A DNA stretch of 64,000 nt from Thioalbus denitrificans (GTDB lineage: Bacteria > Pseudomonadota > Gammaproteobacteria > DSM-26407), in contig NZ_QPJY01000010.1 of the NCBI RefSeq assembly GCF_003337735.1, positions 53,035 to 117,034 on the forward strand, written 5' to 3'. Below are positions 7,268-16,416 of this stretch, piece after piece. The position numbers and the translations under genes were made by a program. Position 1 is the first letter of the stretch, and every line of letters begins with the position of its first letter. The notes beneath the pieces are model-generated. The model was given only the letters and a program-made list of their open reading frames with translations. It ran no database searches and was not told the DNA's origin.

Positions 7268-9787
7268 ATGCTCATGCAGACACCACGCCCCTCACTCACC
7301 CGCCAGGCCCTGCGCCTCTCCCTGCGGCTGCTCAAGCGCGAGTGGCGCTCGGGTGAGCTGCGGGTGCTGGCGCTGGCGCTGGTGGTGGCGGTGGCGGGCA
7401 TCACCTCGGTGGGCTTCTTCACCGACCGCATCGCCCGGCTGCTGGAGGACCAGGCCGGGGAGCTGCTGGCCGCGGACCTGGTGGTGCGCGGCTCCCGGCC
7501 GCTGGAGTCCGGGCTCTCCGACCAGGCCACGGCCGCCGGGCTCGAGCAGACGCGGACGGTGAGCTTCGCCAGCGTGGTGAGCAGCAACGGCCGGCTGCAG
7601 CTCGCGGAGGTGAAGGCGGTGGCCCCGGGCTATCCCCTGCGCGGGCAGCTGCGCACCGCGCCGGCGCCCTATGCCGCGGATGCTCCCACCGACGCCATTC
7701 CCGCCCCCGGCGAGGCCTGGCTCGATCCGCGCCTGCTGGCCCAGCTCGGGGTGGGCGTGGGAGACCCCGTCACCGTGGGCGCGGCCGAGCTGCGGGTGGG
7801 AGCGGTGCTCGCCTTCGAACCCGACGCCGGCTCGGTGTTCTTCTTCAACTTCGCCCCGCGCATGCTCATGAACGCCGCGGACCTCCCCGCCACCCAGGTC
7901 ATCCAGCCCGGCAGCCGGGTCTCCTACCGCCTGCTGGTGGCCGGTCCGCGGGACGCCCAGCAGCGCTTCCGCGACTGGCTCGAGCCGCGCCTGCAGGCGG
8001 GCCAGCGCCTGATCACGCCCCGCGACGCCCGCCCGCAGCTGCGCACCGCGCTCGATCGCGGCGGGCGCTTTCTCACCCTGTCGGCGCTGGTGAGCGTCAT
8101 CCTGGCCGGGGTCGCCATCGCCACCGCGGCCCGCCGCTACACCCAGCGCCACTACGACACCGCCGCGGTGCTGCGCTGCCTCGGCGCCACCCAGCCCCTC
8201 ATCAGCCGTGTCTTCACCCTGCAGCTGCTGTGGCTGGGACTGGCCGCCTCGCTGGCCGGCTGCCTGCTGGGCTACCTGGCCCAGGCCGGGCTGGCGCAGT
8301 TCCTCGGCGACCTGGTGGCCGGCCAGCTGCCGCCGCCGTCGTTCGCCCCGGTGCCCCTCGGGTTCGCCACCGGGCTGGTGATTCTGCTCGGCTTCGCCCT
8401 GCCGCCCCTGCTGCGCCTGCGCCGGGTCCCGCCGGTGCGGGTGCTGCGCCGCGATCTCGGCCCCGCCGGCACCGGCAACCGGCTGCTCTACCTGCTCGCC
8501 ACCGCCGCCGTCGCGGCGCTGGTGGTCTGGCATACCCGCGACCCGCGCCTCTCGGGCATGGTGCTGGGCGGCGGCGCCGTCACCCTGGCCGCCCTCTACG
8601 GCCTGGCGCTGCTGCTGGTGCGCGCCACCGGCGGACTGCGCGGCCGGGTGGGCGTCGCCTGGCGCTTCGGCCTGGCCAACATCGCCCGCCGCTCCCGCGG
8701 CAGCGTGGCCCAGGTGCTGGCCTTCGGCGTCGGCATCATGGCCATGCTCCTGCTCACCCTGGTGCGCGCCGACCTGCTGGCCGGCTGGCGCGACACCATC
8801 CCGCCGGACGCCCCCAACCAGTTCCTCATCAACATCCAGCCCGACGAGGTGGCGCCCCTGCGCGCCTTCCTCGCCGGGCGCGGCCACGGCGATCCCGGGC
8901 TCCACCCGATGGTGCGCGGGCGGCTGGTGGGCATCAACGGCCGCGCCGTGACGCCGGGGGACTACGAGGAGACCCGCGCCCAGCGGCTGGTGGCGCGGGA
9001 GTTCAACCTTTCCTGGACGGGGCGGCTGGCCCCGGACAACCGCATCAGCGCCGGCAGCTGGGCCGACACCGAGCGCCGCGGCGGACTGTCGGTGGAGGAG
9101 GGGCTGGCCGAGACCCTCGGCATCGGGCTGGGGGACACCCTGCTCTTCCGGGTCGCCGAGCAGACCTTCAGCGCCCCGGTCACCAGCCTGCGCACGGTGG
9201 AATGGGACTCGTTCCGGGTGAACTTCTTCGTGCTGTTTCCGCCCGGGGTGCTGGACGGGATGCCGGCCACCTGGATCACCAGCTTCCACCTGGCGGAGAA
9301 GGATCGCGCGCTGCTCGGCGCGCTGGTGCAGCGCTTCCCCAGCGTCACCATCATCGACGTGGAGGCGGTGATGACCCAGGTCCGCTCCATCATCGAGCGG
9401 GTGAGCCTGGCGGTGGAGTATGTCTTCCTGTTCACCCTGCTGGCCGGGCTGGTGGTGCTCTACGCCGCCATCCAGTCCACCCAGGACGAGCGCCTCTACG
9501 AGGGGGCGGTGCTGCGCACGCTGGGCGCGCGCCGGCGCGTTCTGCTGCAGGGACTGGCGGCGGAGTTCCTCACCCTCGGCCTGCTGGCCGGTCTGCTGGC
9601 GGCGCTGGCCGCGAGCGCGGTGGGCTACGTGCTGGCGGCCCACGTGTTCCACCTCGCCTACCACTTCAATCCCTGGCTGTGGCTCGCCGGGGCGCTGGGC
9701 GGTACCCTGGGGGTGGGCATCGCCGGGGTGGCCGGCACCCGCGCCGTGCTGCGCCAGCCCCCCCTGCGGGTCCTGCGGGGACTGTGA
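7268..9787 (+). CDS. ybbP: FtsX-family ABC permease YbbP-like
   Basis: Large permease (839 aa) with the duplicated FtsX layout. An N-terminal membrane helix lies near residues 25-50 (LRVLALALVVAVAGITSVGF), followed by a big periplasmic domain to about 265. A first membrane block (about 265-460) is followed by a second periplasmic domain, and the last FtsX block is at about 710-839. It is the membrane partner of the upstream YbbA ATPase. ATG 7268 is used; ATG 7274 is also possible. Length agrees with E. coli YbbP (about 800 aa). The YigB-like gene follows after 29 bp on the same strand. Confidence 0.92.
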   Translation: MLMQTPRPSLTRQALRLSLRLLKREWRSGELRVLALALVVAVAGITSVGFFTDRIARLLEDQAGELLAADLVVRGSRPLESGLSDQATAAGLEQTRTVSFASVVSSNGRLQLAEVKAVAPGYPLRGQLRTAPAPYAADAPTDAIPAPGEAWLDPRLLAQLGVGVGDPVTVGAAELRVGAVLAFEPDAGSVFFFNFAPRMLMNAADLPATQVIQPGSRVSYRLLVAGPRDAQQRFRDWLEPRLQAGQRLITPRDARPQLRTALDRGGRFLTLSALVSVILAGVAIATAARRYTQRHYDTAAVLRCLGATQPLISRVFTLQLLWLGLAASLAGCLLGYLAQAGLAQFLGDLVAGQLPPPSFAPVPLGFATGLVILLGFALPPLLRLRRVPPVRVLRRDLGPAGTGNRLLYLLATAAVAALVVWHTRDPRLSGMVLGGGAVTLAALYGLALLLVRATGGLRGRVGVAWRFGLANIARRSRGSVAQVLAFGVGIMAMLLLTLVRADLLAGWRDTIPPDAPNQFLINIQPDEVAPLRAFLAGRGHGDPGLHPMVRGRLVGINGRAVTPGDYEETRAQRLVAREFNLSWTGRLAPDNRISAGSWADTERRGGLSVEEGLAETLGIGLGDTLLFRVAEQTFSAPVTSLRTVEWDSFRVNFFVLFPPGVLDGMPATWITSFHLAEKDRALLGALVQRFPSVTIIDVEAVMTQVRSIIERVSLAVEYVFLFTLLAGLVVLYAAIQSTQDERLYEGAVLRTLGARRRVLLQGLAAEFLTLGLLAGLLAALAASAVGYVLAAHVFHLAYHFNPWLWLAGALGGTLGVGIAGVAGTRAVLRQPPLRVLRGL

Positions 9788-9816
9788 GAGTTCGGGAGAC
9801 CATCCAGCCGCTACCC

Positions 9817-10509
9817 ATGGACACCGTTCGCGCCATCACCTTCGACCTCGACGACACCCTGTGGGACAACCGCCCGGTGCTGCTGGCTGCCGAGGCGGCG
9901 CTCCACGCCTGGCTGGAGGAGCACTACCCGCGCATCACCGCCCGCCACTCGGTGGAGTCGCTGCGGGCCGAACGGCTGGCCCTGGCCGAGCGGGAGCCGC
10001 GGCTGCGCCACCACATGACAGCCCTGCGCAAGGCCTCGCTGGCCGCGGCGGCAACCGCCGCCGGCTACCCGGCGGAACCGACGGCGGAGGCCGCCTTCGA
10101 GGTGTTCCTGGCGGCCCGCCAGCGGGTCACCCCCTACCCCGACGTGGTGCCGGCCATCCGCCGGCTGCAGGCGGCGGGCTTCGTGGTGGGCGCGCTCACC
10201 AACGGCAATGCCGACGTGCGGCGCATCGGCCTGGGAGACCTGTTCGCCTTCGCCCTCCAGGCCGAGGAGGTGGGTGCGCCGAAGCCCCATCCCCGGCTGT
10301 TCGAGGCCGCCTGCGAGCGGGCGGGCGTCGACCCCGGGGCCCTGCTGCACGTGGGCGACGAGCCGGAGACCGACATCGCCGGGGCCCGCGCCGCCGGCGT
10401 CCGCGCGGTGTGGATGAACCGCCTCGGCCACCCGCCCCCGGCGGAGCACCGCCCGGACGCGGAGGTCCGCGACATGGACGGGCTGCTGGAGCTGCTCGGC
10501 CTCCGCTGA
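9817..10509 (+). CDS. yigB: HAD-family phosphatase, YigB-like
   Basis: HAD-superfamily hydrolase of 230 aa. Motif I is TFDLDDTLWDN with the nucleophile and acid Asp, motif II is the Thr in ALTNGNAD, motif III is the Lys in GAPKPHP, and motif IV is HVGDEPETDIAGA. The cap domain is helical (about 15-120). It resembles YigB, a phosphatase acting on the riboflavin intermediate 5-amino-6-(5-phosphoribitylamino)uracil and on FMN. In enterobacteria yigB follows xerC directly; here it lies 7.6 kb downstream of xerC, after the tesA-ybbP block, which supports the assignment. Substrate not proven from sequence. Confidence 0.85.
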   Translation: MDTVRAITFDLDDTLWDNRPVLLAAEAALHAWLEEHYPRITARHSVESLRAERLALAEREPRLRHHMTALRKASLAAAATAAGYPAEPTAEAAFEVFLAARQRVTPYPDVVPAIRRLQAAGFVVGALTNGNADVRRIGLGDLFAFALQAEEVGAPKPHPRLFEAACERAGVDPGALLHVGDEPETDIAGARAAGVRAVWMNRLGHPPPAEHRPDAEVRDMDGLLELLGLR

Positions 10510-10526
10510 CCCGACCGGCTGCCGGG

Positions 10527-12038
10527 CTACATGTGCCCGTCGCGCCCGTAGCGCAGGTGCCAGCCGAACGCCTCCTCCAGCAGGTGGGGCGTGTGCCGGC
10601 CCGGGGCGCCGTCCAGCGCCCGCCGGTAGTAATCGCGCAGGGCCGGCCGGTAGTCGGGATGGGCGCAGTTCTCGATCACCAGCCGCGCCCGCTGCTTCGG
10701 CGACAGCCCCCGCAGATCGGCCAGCCCCTGCTCGGTGACGATCACCTGCACGTCGTGCTCGGTGTGGTCCACGTGGGAGACCATGGGCACGATGGCGGAG
10801 ATGGCCCCGCCCTTCGCCGTGGAGGGCGTCATGAAGATGGAGAGGTAGGCGTTGCGGGCGAAGTCCCCGGAACCGCCGATGCCGTTCATGATGCGGGTGC
10901 CCATCACGTGGGTGGAGTTGACGTTGCCGTAGATGTCCGCCTCGATGAGCCCGTTCATGGCGATGACGCCCAGGCGCCGGATCACCTCGGGGTGGTTGCT
11001 GGTCTCCTGGGGCCGCAGGATGATGTGCCCGCGGTAGCGTTCCAGGTTGGCGTTGAGATCCGCCAGCGCCTCCGGACCGAGGGAGAAGGCGGTGGCCGAG
11101 GCGGTCTCCAGCCGGCCGCAACGGATCAGGTCCAGCATGCCGTCCTGCAGCACCTCGGTGTAGGCGGTCAGGTTTTCGAACGGACCCTCCCCGAGGCCGG
11201 CCAGCACGGCGTTGGCGATGTTGCCCACCCCCGACTGCAGCGGCAGCAGCTCCGGCGGCAGCCGCCCCCTCCCCACCTCGTGCTCGAGGAACTCGAGGAT
11301 GTGGCCGGCGATGCGGCGCGAATCCCCGCCGGGCGGGGTGAAGGCGGAGTTGCGATCCGGGGCGTGGGTCTCCACCACCGCGATGACCTTCTCCGGCGGG
11401 CAGCGCAGGTAAGGCTCGCCGATGCGGTCGCCGGGCGCCAGGATGGGGATGGGCTGGCGCCGGGGCGGGCGCGAGGCGCCGTACCAGATGTCGTGCATCC
11501 CCTCGAGCCGCTCGCTCTGCCAGCCGTTCACCTCGAGGATCACCCGGTCGGCCTGCTCGAGCCAGGTCTTGTTGTTGCCCACCGAGGAGGAGGGGATCAG
11601 TCGGCCGTCCTCCAGCACCCCGGATACCTCCACCACCGCCACGTCCAGGTGGCCGAGAAAGCCGAACCAGACGAACTGGGCGACGTGGGAGAGGTGGATG
11701 TCGATGTACTCCATCTCCCCGGCGTTGATGCGCCGGCGGCAGGTGGGATCGGACTGGTAGGGCAGCCGCAGCTCCACCCCGTCCGCCTCGGCCAGGGCCC
11801 CGTCCAGCTCCGGCGCCGTGGAGGCGCCGGTCCAGACCCCGATGCGGTACTTCTCCCCCCGCTCGTGCAGGGCACGGATGCGGCGCGCCAGCGCCTGGGG
11901 CACCGCTTTCGGATAGCCGGCGCCGGTAAAGCCGCTCATGCCCACGTTGGCGCCGTTCGGTATCAGTGACGCCGCCTCGTCCGCGGACATGATGCGCCCT
12001 GGCAGCGCCGGACAGAGAATGCGTTCGCTCCCGGCCAT
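10527..12038 (-). CDS. Acetyl-CoA hydrolase / succinate CoA-transferase family protein
   Basis: Class I CoA-transferase of the AarC/Cat1/ScpC group, 503 aa. It would move CoA between succinate (or another short acid) and acetyl- or propionyl-CoA. The oxyanion-hole Gly-rich segment is SGVGNIANAVLAG. The catalytic Glu is the E of AYTEVLQDGMLDL, the residue that forms the glutamyl-CoA thioester in this family. The N-terminal domain begins RIMSADEAASLIPNGANVG. ATG 12038 is preceded by CGGAGG. A perfect 14-bp palindrome lies 24 bp upstream of the start. It is convergent with yigB. Acid specificity (acetate, propionate or other) cannot be read from the sequence. Confidence 0.88.
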   Translation of the reverse strand: MAGSERILCPALPGRIMSADEAASLIPNGANVGMSGFTGAGYPKAVPQALARRIRALHERGEKYRIGVWTGASTAPELDGALAEADGVELRLPYQSDPTCRRRINAGEMEYIDIHLSHVAQFVWFGFLGHLDVAVVEVSGVLEDGRLIPSSSVGNNKTWLEQADRVILEVNGWQSERLEGMHDIWYGASRPPRRQPIPILAPGDRIGEPYLRCPPEKVIAVVETHAPDRNSAFTPPGGDSRRIAGHILEFLEHEVGRGRLPPELLPLQSGVGNIANAVLAGLGEGPFENLTAYTEVLQDGMLDLIRCGRLETASATAFSLGPEALADLNANLERYRGHIILRPQETSNHPEVIRRLGVIAMNGLIEADIYGNVNSTHVMGTRIMNGIGGSGDFARNAYLSIFMTPSTAKGGAISAIVPMVSHVDHTEHDVQVIVTEQGLADLRGLSPKQRARLVIENCAHPDYRPALRDYYRRALDGAPGRHTPHLLEEAFGWHLRYGRDGHM

Positions 12039-12061
12039 GATGATTGGCGCCTCCGATATTG

Positions 12062-12075
12062 ATTGTCATGACAAT
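12062..12075. promoter_or_regulatory. Perfect 14-bp palindrome upstream of CoA-transferase gene
   Basis: ATTGTCATGACAAT, perfectly self-complementary, 24-37 bp upstream of the CoA-transferase start. The form (TTGTC-N2-GACAA) is like operators of GntR/FadR-type regulators. No regulator gene lies next to it, so the partner is unknown. Confidence 0.5.
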
Positions 12076-12197
12076 TTTATGGACGGTGAAAGCCCCGCCG
12101 CCCCTCGCGCGCCGCCCCGGCGCGCAGTTCATGGGCATTGTAGCCCGAACCCCCGCGGGAACCGAACCCCTCCGCCCGCCACCCCCGGGCGCCGACC

Positions 12198-13157
12198 TCA
12201 GGCCACCCGCCGGCGCGGCTCGCCGTGCAGGAAGGCGACGATGTTCTCCGTCACCTGGTCGATGACCCGCTGGCGCGCCTCGCGGCTGGCCCAGGCGGTA
12301 TGGGGGGTGAGGACGAGATTGGGAATCCCCGGCTCCAGCAGCGGATTGCCTTCCCGCGGCGGTTCCACGCTCAGCACGTCGAAGCCGGCGCCGCCCAGGC
12401 GCCCGGCGCGCAGGGCCGTCGCCAGCGCCGCCTCGTCCACGATGCCGCCGCGGGCGGTGTTGATGAGCAGCGCGTCGGGCCGCATCAGGCCGATCTCCCG
12501 GGCGCCGATCAGGTTGCGGGTCGCGGGGGTGAGCGGGCAGTGCAGGGTCACGATGTCCGCCGCGCCGAGCAGCTCGTCCAGGGACAGCCGATCCTGCCGC
12601 TGGTCCTCCCCGCCGGGGCGCCGGGCCACCAGGACCTCCAGCCCGAAGGCCTCGGCCACCCGCGCCACGCCCCGCCCCAGCTCACCGTAGCCGACGATGC
12701 CGATTCGCTTGCCCGCCAGCTCCCGCACCGGGTAGTCGAGCAGGCAGAAGCCGGGCGCCGCCGCCCAGCGCCCCGCCCGCACCGCGCCGGTGTACTCGAA
12801 CAGGCGGGTGGTGAGCGCCAGGATCAGGGCGAAGGTGTGCTGCACCACCGAGGGGGTGCCGTAGGCCACCACGTTGCACACCGGGATGCCCAGCCGCGCC
12901 GCCGCCGCCAGGTCCACGTTGTTGGTGCCGGTGGCGGCCACGCACACCAGCTTCAGCGCGGCACGGTGGCGCTCCAGCGTCCCGGCGTCCAGCACCACCT
13001 TGTTGGTGACCACCACCGCCGCCCCGGCGATGCGCCCGTCCACCTCCTCCGCGGTGGTCAGCCCGTGGCTGCGCCACTCCGGCAGGCTCACCTCGAGGGC
13101 GGCCAGGTCCAGGTCGCCGCAGTCCACCGTATCGCGGTCGAGAAACACGCCCCTCAT
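12198..13157 (-). CDS. D-2-hydroxyacid dehydrogenase, glycerate dehydrogenase / hydroxypyruvate reductase type
   Basis: NAD(P)-dependent dehydrogenase of 319 aa, likely reducing hydroxypyruvate or glyoxylate. The nucleotide-binding motif is GIVGYGELGRGVA (about residues 150-162). The catalytic triad is the Arg in INTARGGIVDE, the Glu in DVLSVEPP and the His in LTPHTAWAS. The last is the signature seen in HprA-like glycerate dehydrogenases. Start 13157 (MRGVFLD) is favoured because the SD-like GAGGGGG lies at better spacing than for ATG 13163. It faces the downstream MASE1 gene divergently, with 142 bp between. No serine-cycle genes are nearby. Confidence 0.88.
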   Translation of the reverse strand: MRGVFLDRDTVDCGDLDLAALEVSLPEWRSHGLTTAEEVDGRIAGAAVVVTNKVVLDAGTLERHRAALKLVCVAATGTNNVDLAAAARLGIPVCNVVAYGTPSVVQHTFALILALTTRLFEYTGAVRAGRWAAAPGFCLLDYPVRELAGKRIGIVGYGELGRGVARVAEAFGLEVLVARRPGGEDQRQDRLSLDELLGAADIVTLHCPLTPATRNLIGAREIGLMRPDALLINTARGGIVDEAALATALRAGRLGGAGFDVLSVEPPREGNPLLEPGIPNLVLTPHTAWASREARQRVIDQVTENIVAFLHGEPRRRVA

Positions 13158-13299
13158 CGTCATCGCCCCCTCTGTGTGACCGGGTTCACAGATCGTGCGG
13201 CCGGGCTTGGTGCCCTGGCAGCCGCCGACCTAACCTTAACTGATAAATACCTGAGCACATCCGCGTGATATTACCCGCCGGGAGGGAGTCCGGCCTACC

Positions 13300-16200
13300 A
13301 TGGAGCGTCGGATCCGGCACTGGTCCGAAGTCGGGATCCTGGCGCTGGCCTATTTCGCGAGCGCCCGCATCGGCCTGGAACTGGCCACCGTCAACGCCAC
13401 CGTGGCCCTCGTCTGGCCGGCCAGCGGCATCGCTTTGGCCGCCCTGCTGCTGGGCGGCCCCGGACTGTGGCCCGGGATCCTCATCGGCCTGCTCGCCGCC
13501 CACCTCAGCCTCGGCACCCCGCCGGCCTTCACCCTGTTCGCCATCGCGGGCAACACCCTGGAAGCCGTGCTCGGCGCCTGGCTGCTGCGGCGCCAGGGCT
13601 TCGACCCCGCCCTGGCCCGGCTGCGCGACGTGGTCCTGCTGACGCTCTTCGGGGCCCTCGCCGCCAGCGCCGTGAGCGCCACCCTCGGCAGCCTGGGGCT
13701 GCTGGCCGCCGGCATGATAGCGACCCCGGCACTGCCCGGAGCCTGGCTGGCGTGGTGGCTGGGCAATGCCACCGGGGTGCTGCTGCTGGCCCCGCTGCTG
13801 CTCACCTGGGGCCCGCCCCGCACTTGGCGCCGCCCGCTCCGCCCGACGGAGGGCGTGCTGCTGGTGCTCACTTTGCTGCTGGCCTCCCGGCTGGTGTTCG
13901 GCCACTGGCTGACCGTGGAGGATGCGCGCTACCCCCTCGGCTTCCTCCCCTTCCCCCTCCTGGTCTGGGCCGCGCTGCGGTTCGGCCCCGGGGGGACGGC
14001 GCTGGCCAACCTCATCCTGGTGGGGACCGCCATCTGGGAGACGGCCATCGGCCAGGGGCCGTTCGTGAGCGCCGCCGGCGAGGATCGCCTGTTCCTGGCC
14101 TGGACCTACCTCGCCGCCTGGATCCTGACCGGGCTGTCCCTGGCCGCGCTGCTGACGGAGCGGCAGCAGGCCCGGCAGCAGGCGGAGGAAAACCAGGCAC
14201 TGCTCGAGCGACGCGTGAGCGAACGCACCGCCGAACTGGCCGGGACGACCGAGCGGTTGCTGCGGGAGATGGAGGAGCGCACCGGCGCCGAGCGGCAGGC
14301 GGATTTTTTCCGTGAACTGCTGGATCACTCCAGCGACAGCATCTTCATTATCGACCCCGACAGCGCCCGGGTCATCGATGCCAACCGCAGTGCCTGGGAA
14401 ACCCGCGGCTACAGCCGTGCCGAACTGCTCGCGCTCTCGATCCCCGATCTGTCGCTGACCACGCCCGACCAGGATGCCTGGCAGGAGCTGTTGCGACGCC
14501 TGCGTCAACAGCAACACCTGACCCTCGAAGGGCAACACCGGACCCGGCGCGACCTGGTGTTCCCGGTGGAGCTGACCGTGGAGCTGATCCGGCGGAATGG
14601 CATGGAATACGTCGTCAGCATCGCCCGTGACATCAGCGGGCGGAAACAGGCCGAAACGGAGCTGCGCCTGGCGGCGAGCGTGTTCCGCGACAGCCACGAG
14701 GCAATCATGATCACCACCACCGCGGGCCGCATCCTCAAGGTCAACCAGGCCTTCACCGAGATCACCGGCTACACCGAGGCGGAGGCGGTGGGACAGACGC
14801 CGGCACTGCTGCACTCCGACCGCCATGACCCCGACTTCTACGAAAACCTGTGGAACACCCTGACCCACAACGGCCAGTGGCAGGGCGAGATCTGGAACCG
14901 GCGCCGCAGCGGCGAGCTGTTTCCCGCCTGGGAGAACATCAGCGCGGTCCGGGACGAGAGCGGCCGGCAGACCCGCTACGTCAGCATCTTCTCCGACCTC
15001 ACCGAAAAGCACCTCTCCGAGCAACGCATCTACCGGCTCGCGCACTACGACGTGCTCACCGGGCTGCCCAACCGCGCCCTGTTCCAGGAACGGCTCGAGC
15101 AGGGTCTGCTCCACCACCGGCGCCAGCGGACCACCATGGCGCTGCTGTTCCTCGACCTCGACCGGTTCAAGCGGGTCAACGACTCCCTGGGCCACGCCGC
15201 GGGGGATCGCCTGCTGCAGATCGCCGCCGGGCGGCTGGCCGCCTGCGTGCGCGAGTCGGACACCGTCGCCCGGCTCGGCGGCGACGAGTTCACCATCATC
15301 CTGGAGGATATCGGGACACCGGAGGACGCCACCGGGGTGGCCCTCAAGATCCTGGCCGCCCTGGCCGAACCGGTCCCGGTGGCGGGGCATGATCTGTTCG
15401 TCACCACCAGTATCGGCATCGCCCTCTATCCCCGCGATGCCGGGGATGCCCATACCCTGCTGCGCCACGCCGACGCCGCCATGTACCTGGCCAAGGAGCG
15501 CGGGCGCAACAACTGGCAGATGTTCACCGATGCGATCAACGTGGCGGCGGCCGAACGCATGGCCCTGGAGAGCAGCCTGCGCCGGGCGCTGGAGGCCGGC
15601 GAGCTCGTCCTCGAGTACCAGCCCCAGGTGGAGCTCGGTGCCGGCCGGGTGGTGGCGGTGGAGGCGCTGGTGCGCTGGTCGAGCCCGCAGCGGGGCATCG
15701 TCGCGCCGTCCGAGTTCATCCCGGTGGCCGAGGAGAGCGGAATCATCGTCGATCTCGGCGCCTGGGTGCTGGACACCGCCTGCCGCCAGCTCCACGAGTG
15801 GAAGACCGCCGGCCTCGGCCCGGTGCAGATGGCCATCAACCTCTCCGGACGCCAGTTCCGGGACCCGCAGCTGCCCGAGCGGGTGGCCCGGGCGCTCGAG
15901 CGGCACGCCATCCCGCCGGGGTGCCTGGAGCTGGAGATTGCGGAGTCCTGCGTGATGACCGACGCCGGGGAGAGCATCGAACGGCTCACCCGGCTCAAGG
16001 CGATGGGCCTGCACATGACCGTCGACAACTTCGGCATCGCCTACTCCTCGCTCAACCACCTCAAGCGGCTGCCCATCGACAAGCTGAAGATCGATCGCTC
16101 ATTCATCCGCGATCTGCCCGAGGACGCCGATGCCGCGGCCATCGCCGCCACCATCATCGCCATGGGCCGCAGCCTCGACCTGACGGTGGTGGCCGAGGGC

Positions 16201-16338
16201 GTGGAGAGCGAGGAGCAGCTGGCGTTCCTGCGCACCCGGGGCTGTACCCAGATCCAGGGCCACTACTTCTGCCCGCCCCTGCCGGCCCGCGGCTGCACCC
16301 ACTTCCTCGCCACCCGGCCGCGGCTGGCGCTCGACTGA
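13300..16338 (+). CDS. MASE1-PAS-PAS-GGDEF-EAL protein with altered EAL metal site
   Basis: Membrane-bound c-di-GMP protein, 1012 aa. The MASE1 sensor (about 1-290) has eight or so membrane helices. A short coiled coil precedes PAS1 (about 331-450) and PAS2 (about 454-575). The GGDEF domain (about 580-745) has an intact ARLGGDEFT motif. The EAL domain (about 753-1010) has VEALVRW, Asn in AINLSG, Glu in ELEIAES, KLKIDRSF and AEGVE. However, the usual [10 protein letters not shown] is VDNFGIAYSSL: the second metal-binding Asp is Asn910, and the following TG is changed to IA. This suggests a working diguanylate cyclase with a weakened or purely binding EAL domain. A GGAGGGAG ribosome-binding site precedes ATG 13300. 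Confidence 0.93.
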   Translation: MERRIRHWSEVGILALAYFASARIGLELATVNATVALVWPASGIALAALLLGGPGLWPGILIGLLAAHLSLGTPPAFTLFAIAGNTLEAVLGAWLLRRQGFDPALARLRDVVLLTLFGALAASAVSATLGSLGLLAAGMIATPALPGAWLAWWLGNATGVLLLAPLLLTWGPPRTWRRPLRPTEGVLLVLTLLLASRLVFGHWLTVEDARYPLGFLPFPLLVWAALRFGPGGTALANLILVGTAIWETAIGQGPFVSAAGEDRLFLAWTYLAAWILTGLSLAALLTERQQARQQAEENQALLERRVSERTAELAGTTERLLREMEERTGAERQADFFRELLDHSSDSIFIIDPDSARVIDANRSAWETRGYSRAELLALSIPDLSLTTPDQDAWQELLRRLRQQQHLTLEGQHRTRRDLVFPVELTVELIRRNGMEYVVSIARDISGRKQAETELRLAASVFRDSHEAIMITTTAGRILKVNQAFTEITGYTEAEAVGQTPALLHSDRHDPDFYENLWNTLTHNGQWQGEIWNRRRSGELFPAWENISAVRDESGRQTRYVSIFSDLTEKHLSEQRIYRLAHYDVLTGLPNRALFQERLEQGLLHHRRQRTTMALLFLDLDRFKRVNDSLGHAAGDRLLQIAAGRLAACVRESDTVARLGGDEFTIILEDIGTPEDATGVALKILAALAEPVPVAGHDLFVTTSIGIALYPRDAGDAHTLLRHADAAMYLAKERGRNNWQMFTDAINVAAAERMALESSLRRALEAGELVLEYQPQVELGAGRVVAVEALVRWSSPQRGIVAPSEFIPVAEESGIIVDLGAWVLDTACRQLHEWKTAGLGPVQMAINLSGRQFRDPQLPERVARALERHAIPPGCLELEIAESCVMTDAGESIERLTRLKAMGLHMTVDNFGIAYSSLNHLKRLPIDKLKIDRSFIRDLPEDADAAAIAATIIAMGRSLDLTVVAEGVESEEQLAFLRTRGCTQIQGHYFCPPLPARGCTHFLATRPRLALD

Positions 16339-16416
16339 GCATGCGGGCAGCGGACCCGGAACGCCGCCCGCCATGGCATCATGAACGGTCTGCGAACGGG
16401 AAGAGGAGACACGGCC

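Noticed and set aside
7292..9664. A 790-codon frame antisense to the YbbP-like permease
   Set aside because: Same GC-rich shadow pattern; no ribosome site or domain.
12198..13157. Phosphoglycerate dehydrogenase (SerA)
   Set aside because: Too short (319 aa), no ACT domain, and the TPHTAWAS signature points to the glycerate dehydrogenase/hydroxypyruvate reductase type.
13186..16059. A 957-codon open frame antisense to the MASE1-PAS-GGDEF-EAL gene
   Set aside because: Long antisense frames arise in GC-rich DNA. This one is low-complexity (His, Gln, Gly, Arg rich), has no known domain, and the forward frame has clear motifs throughout.
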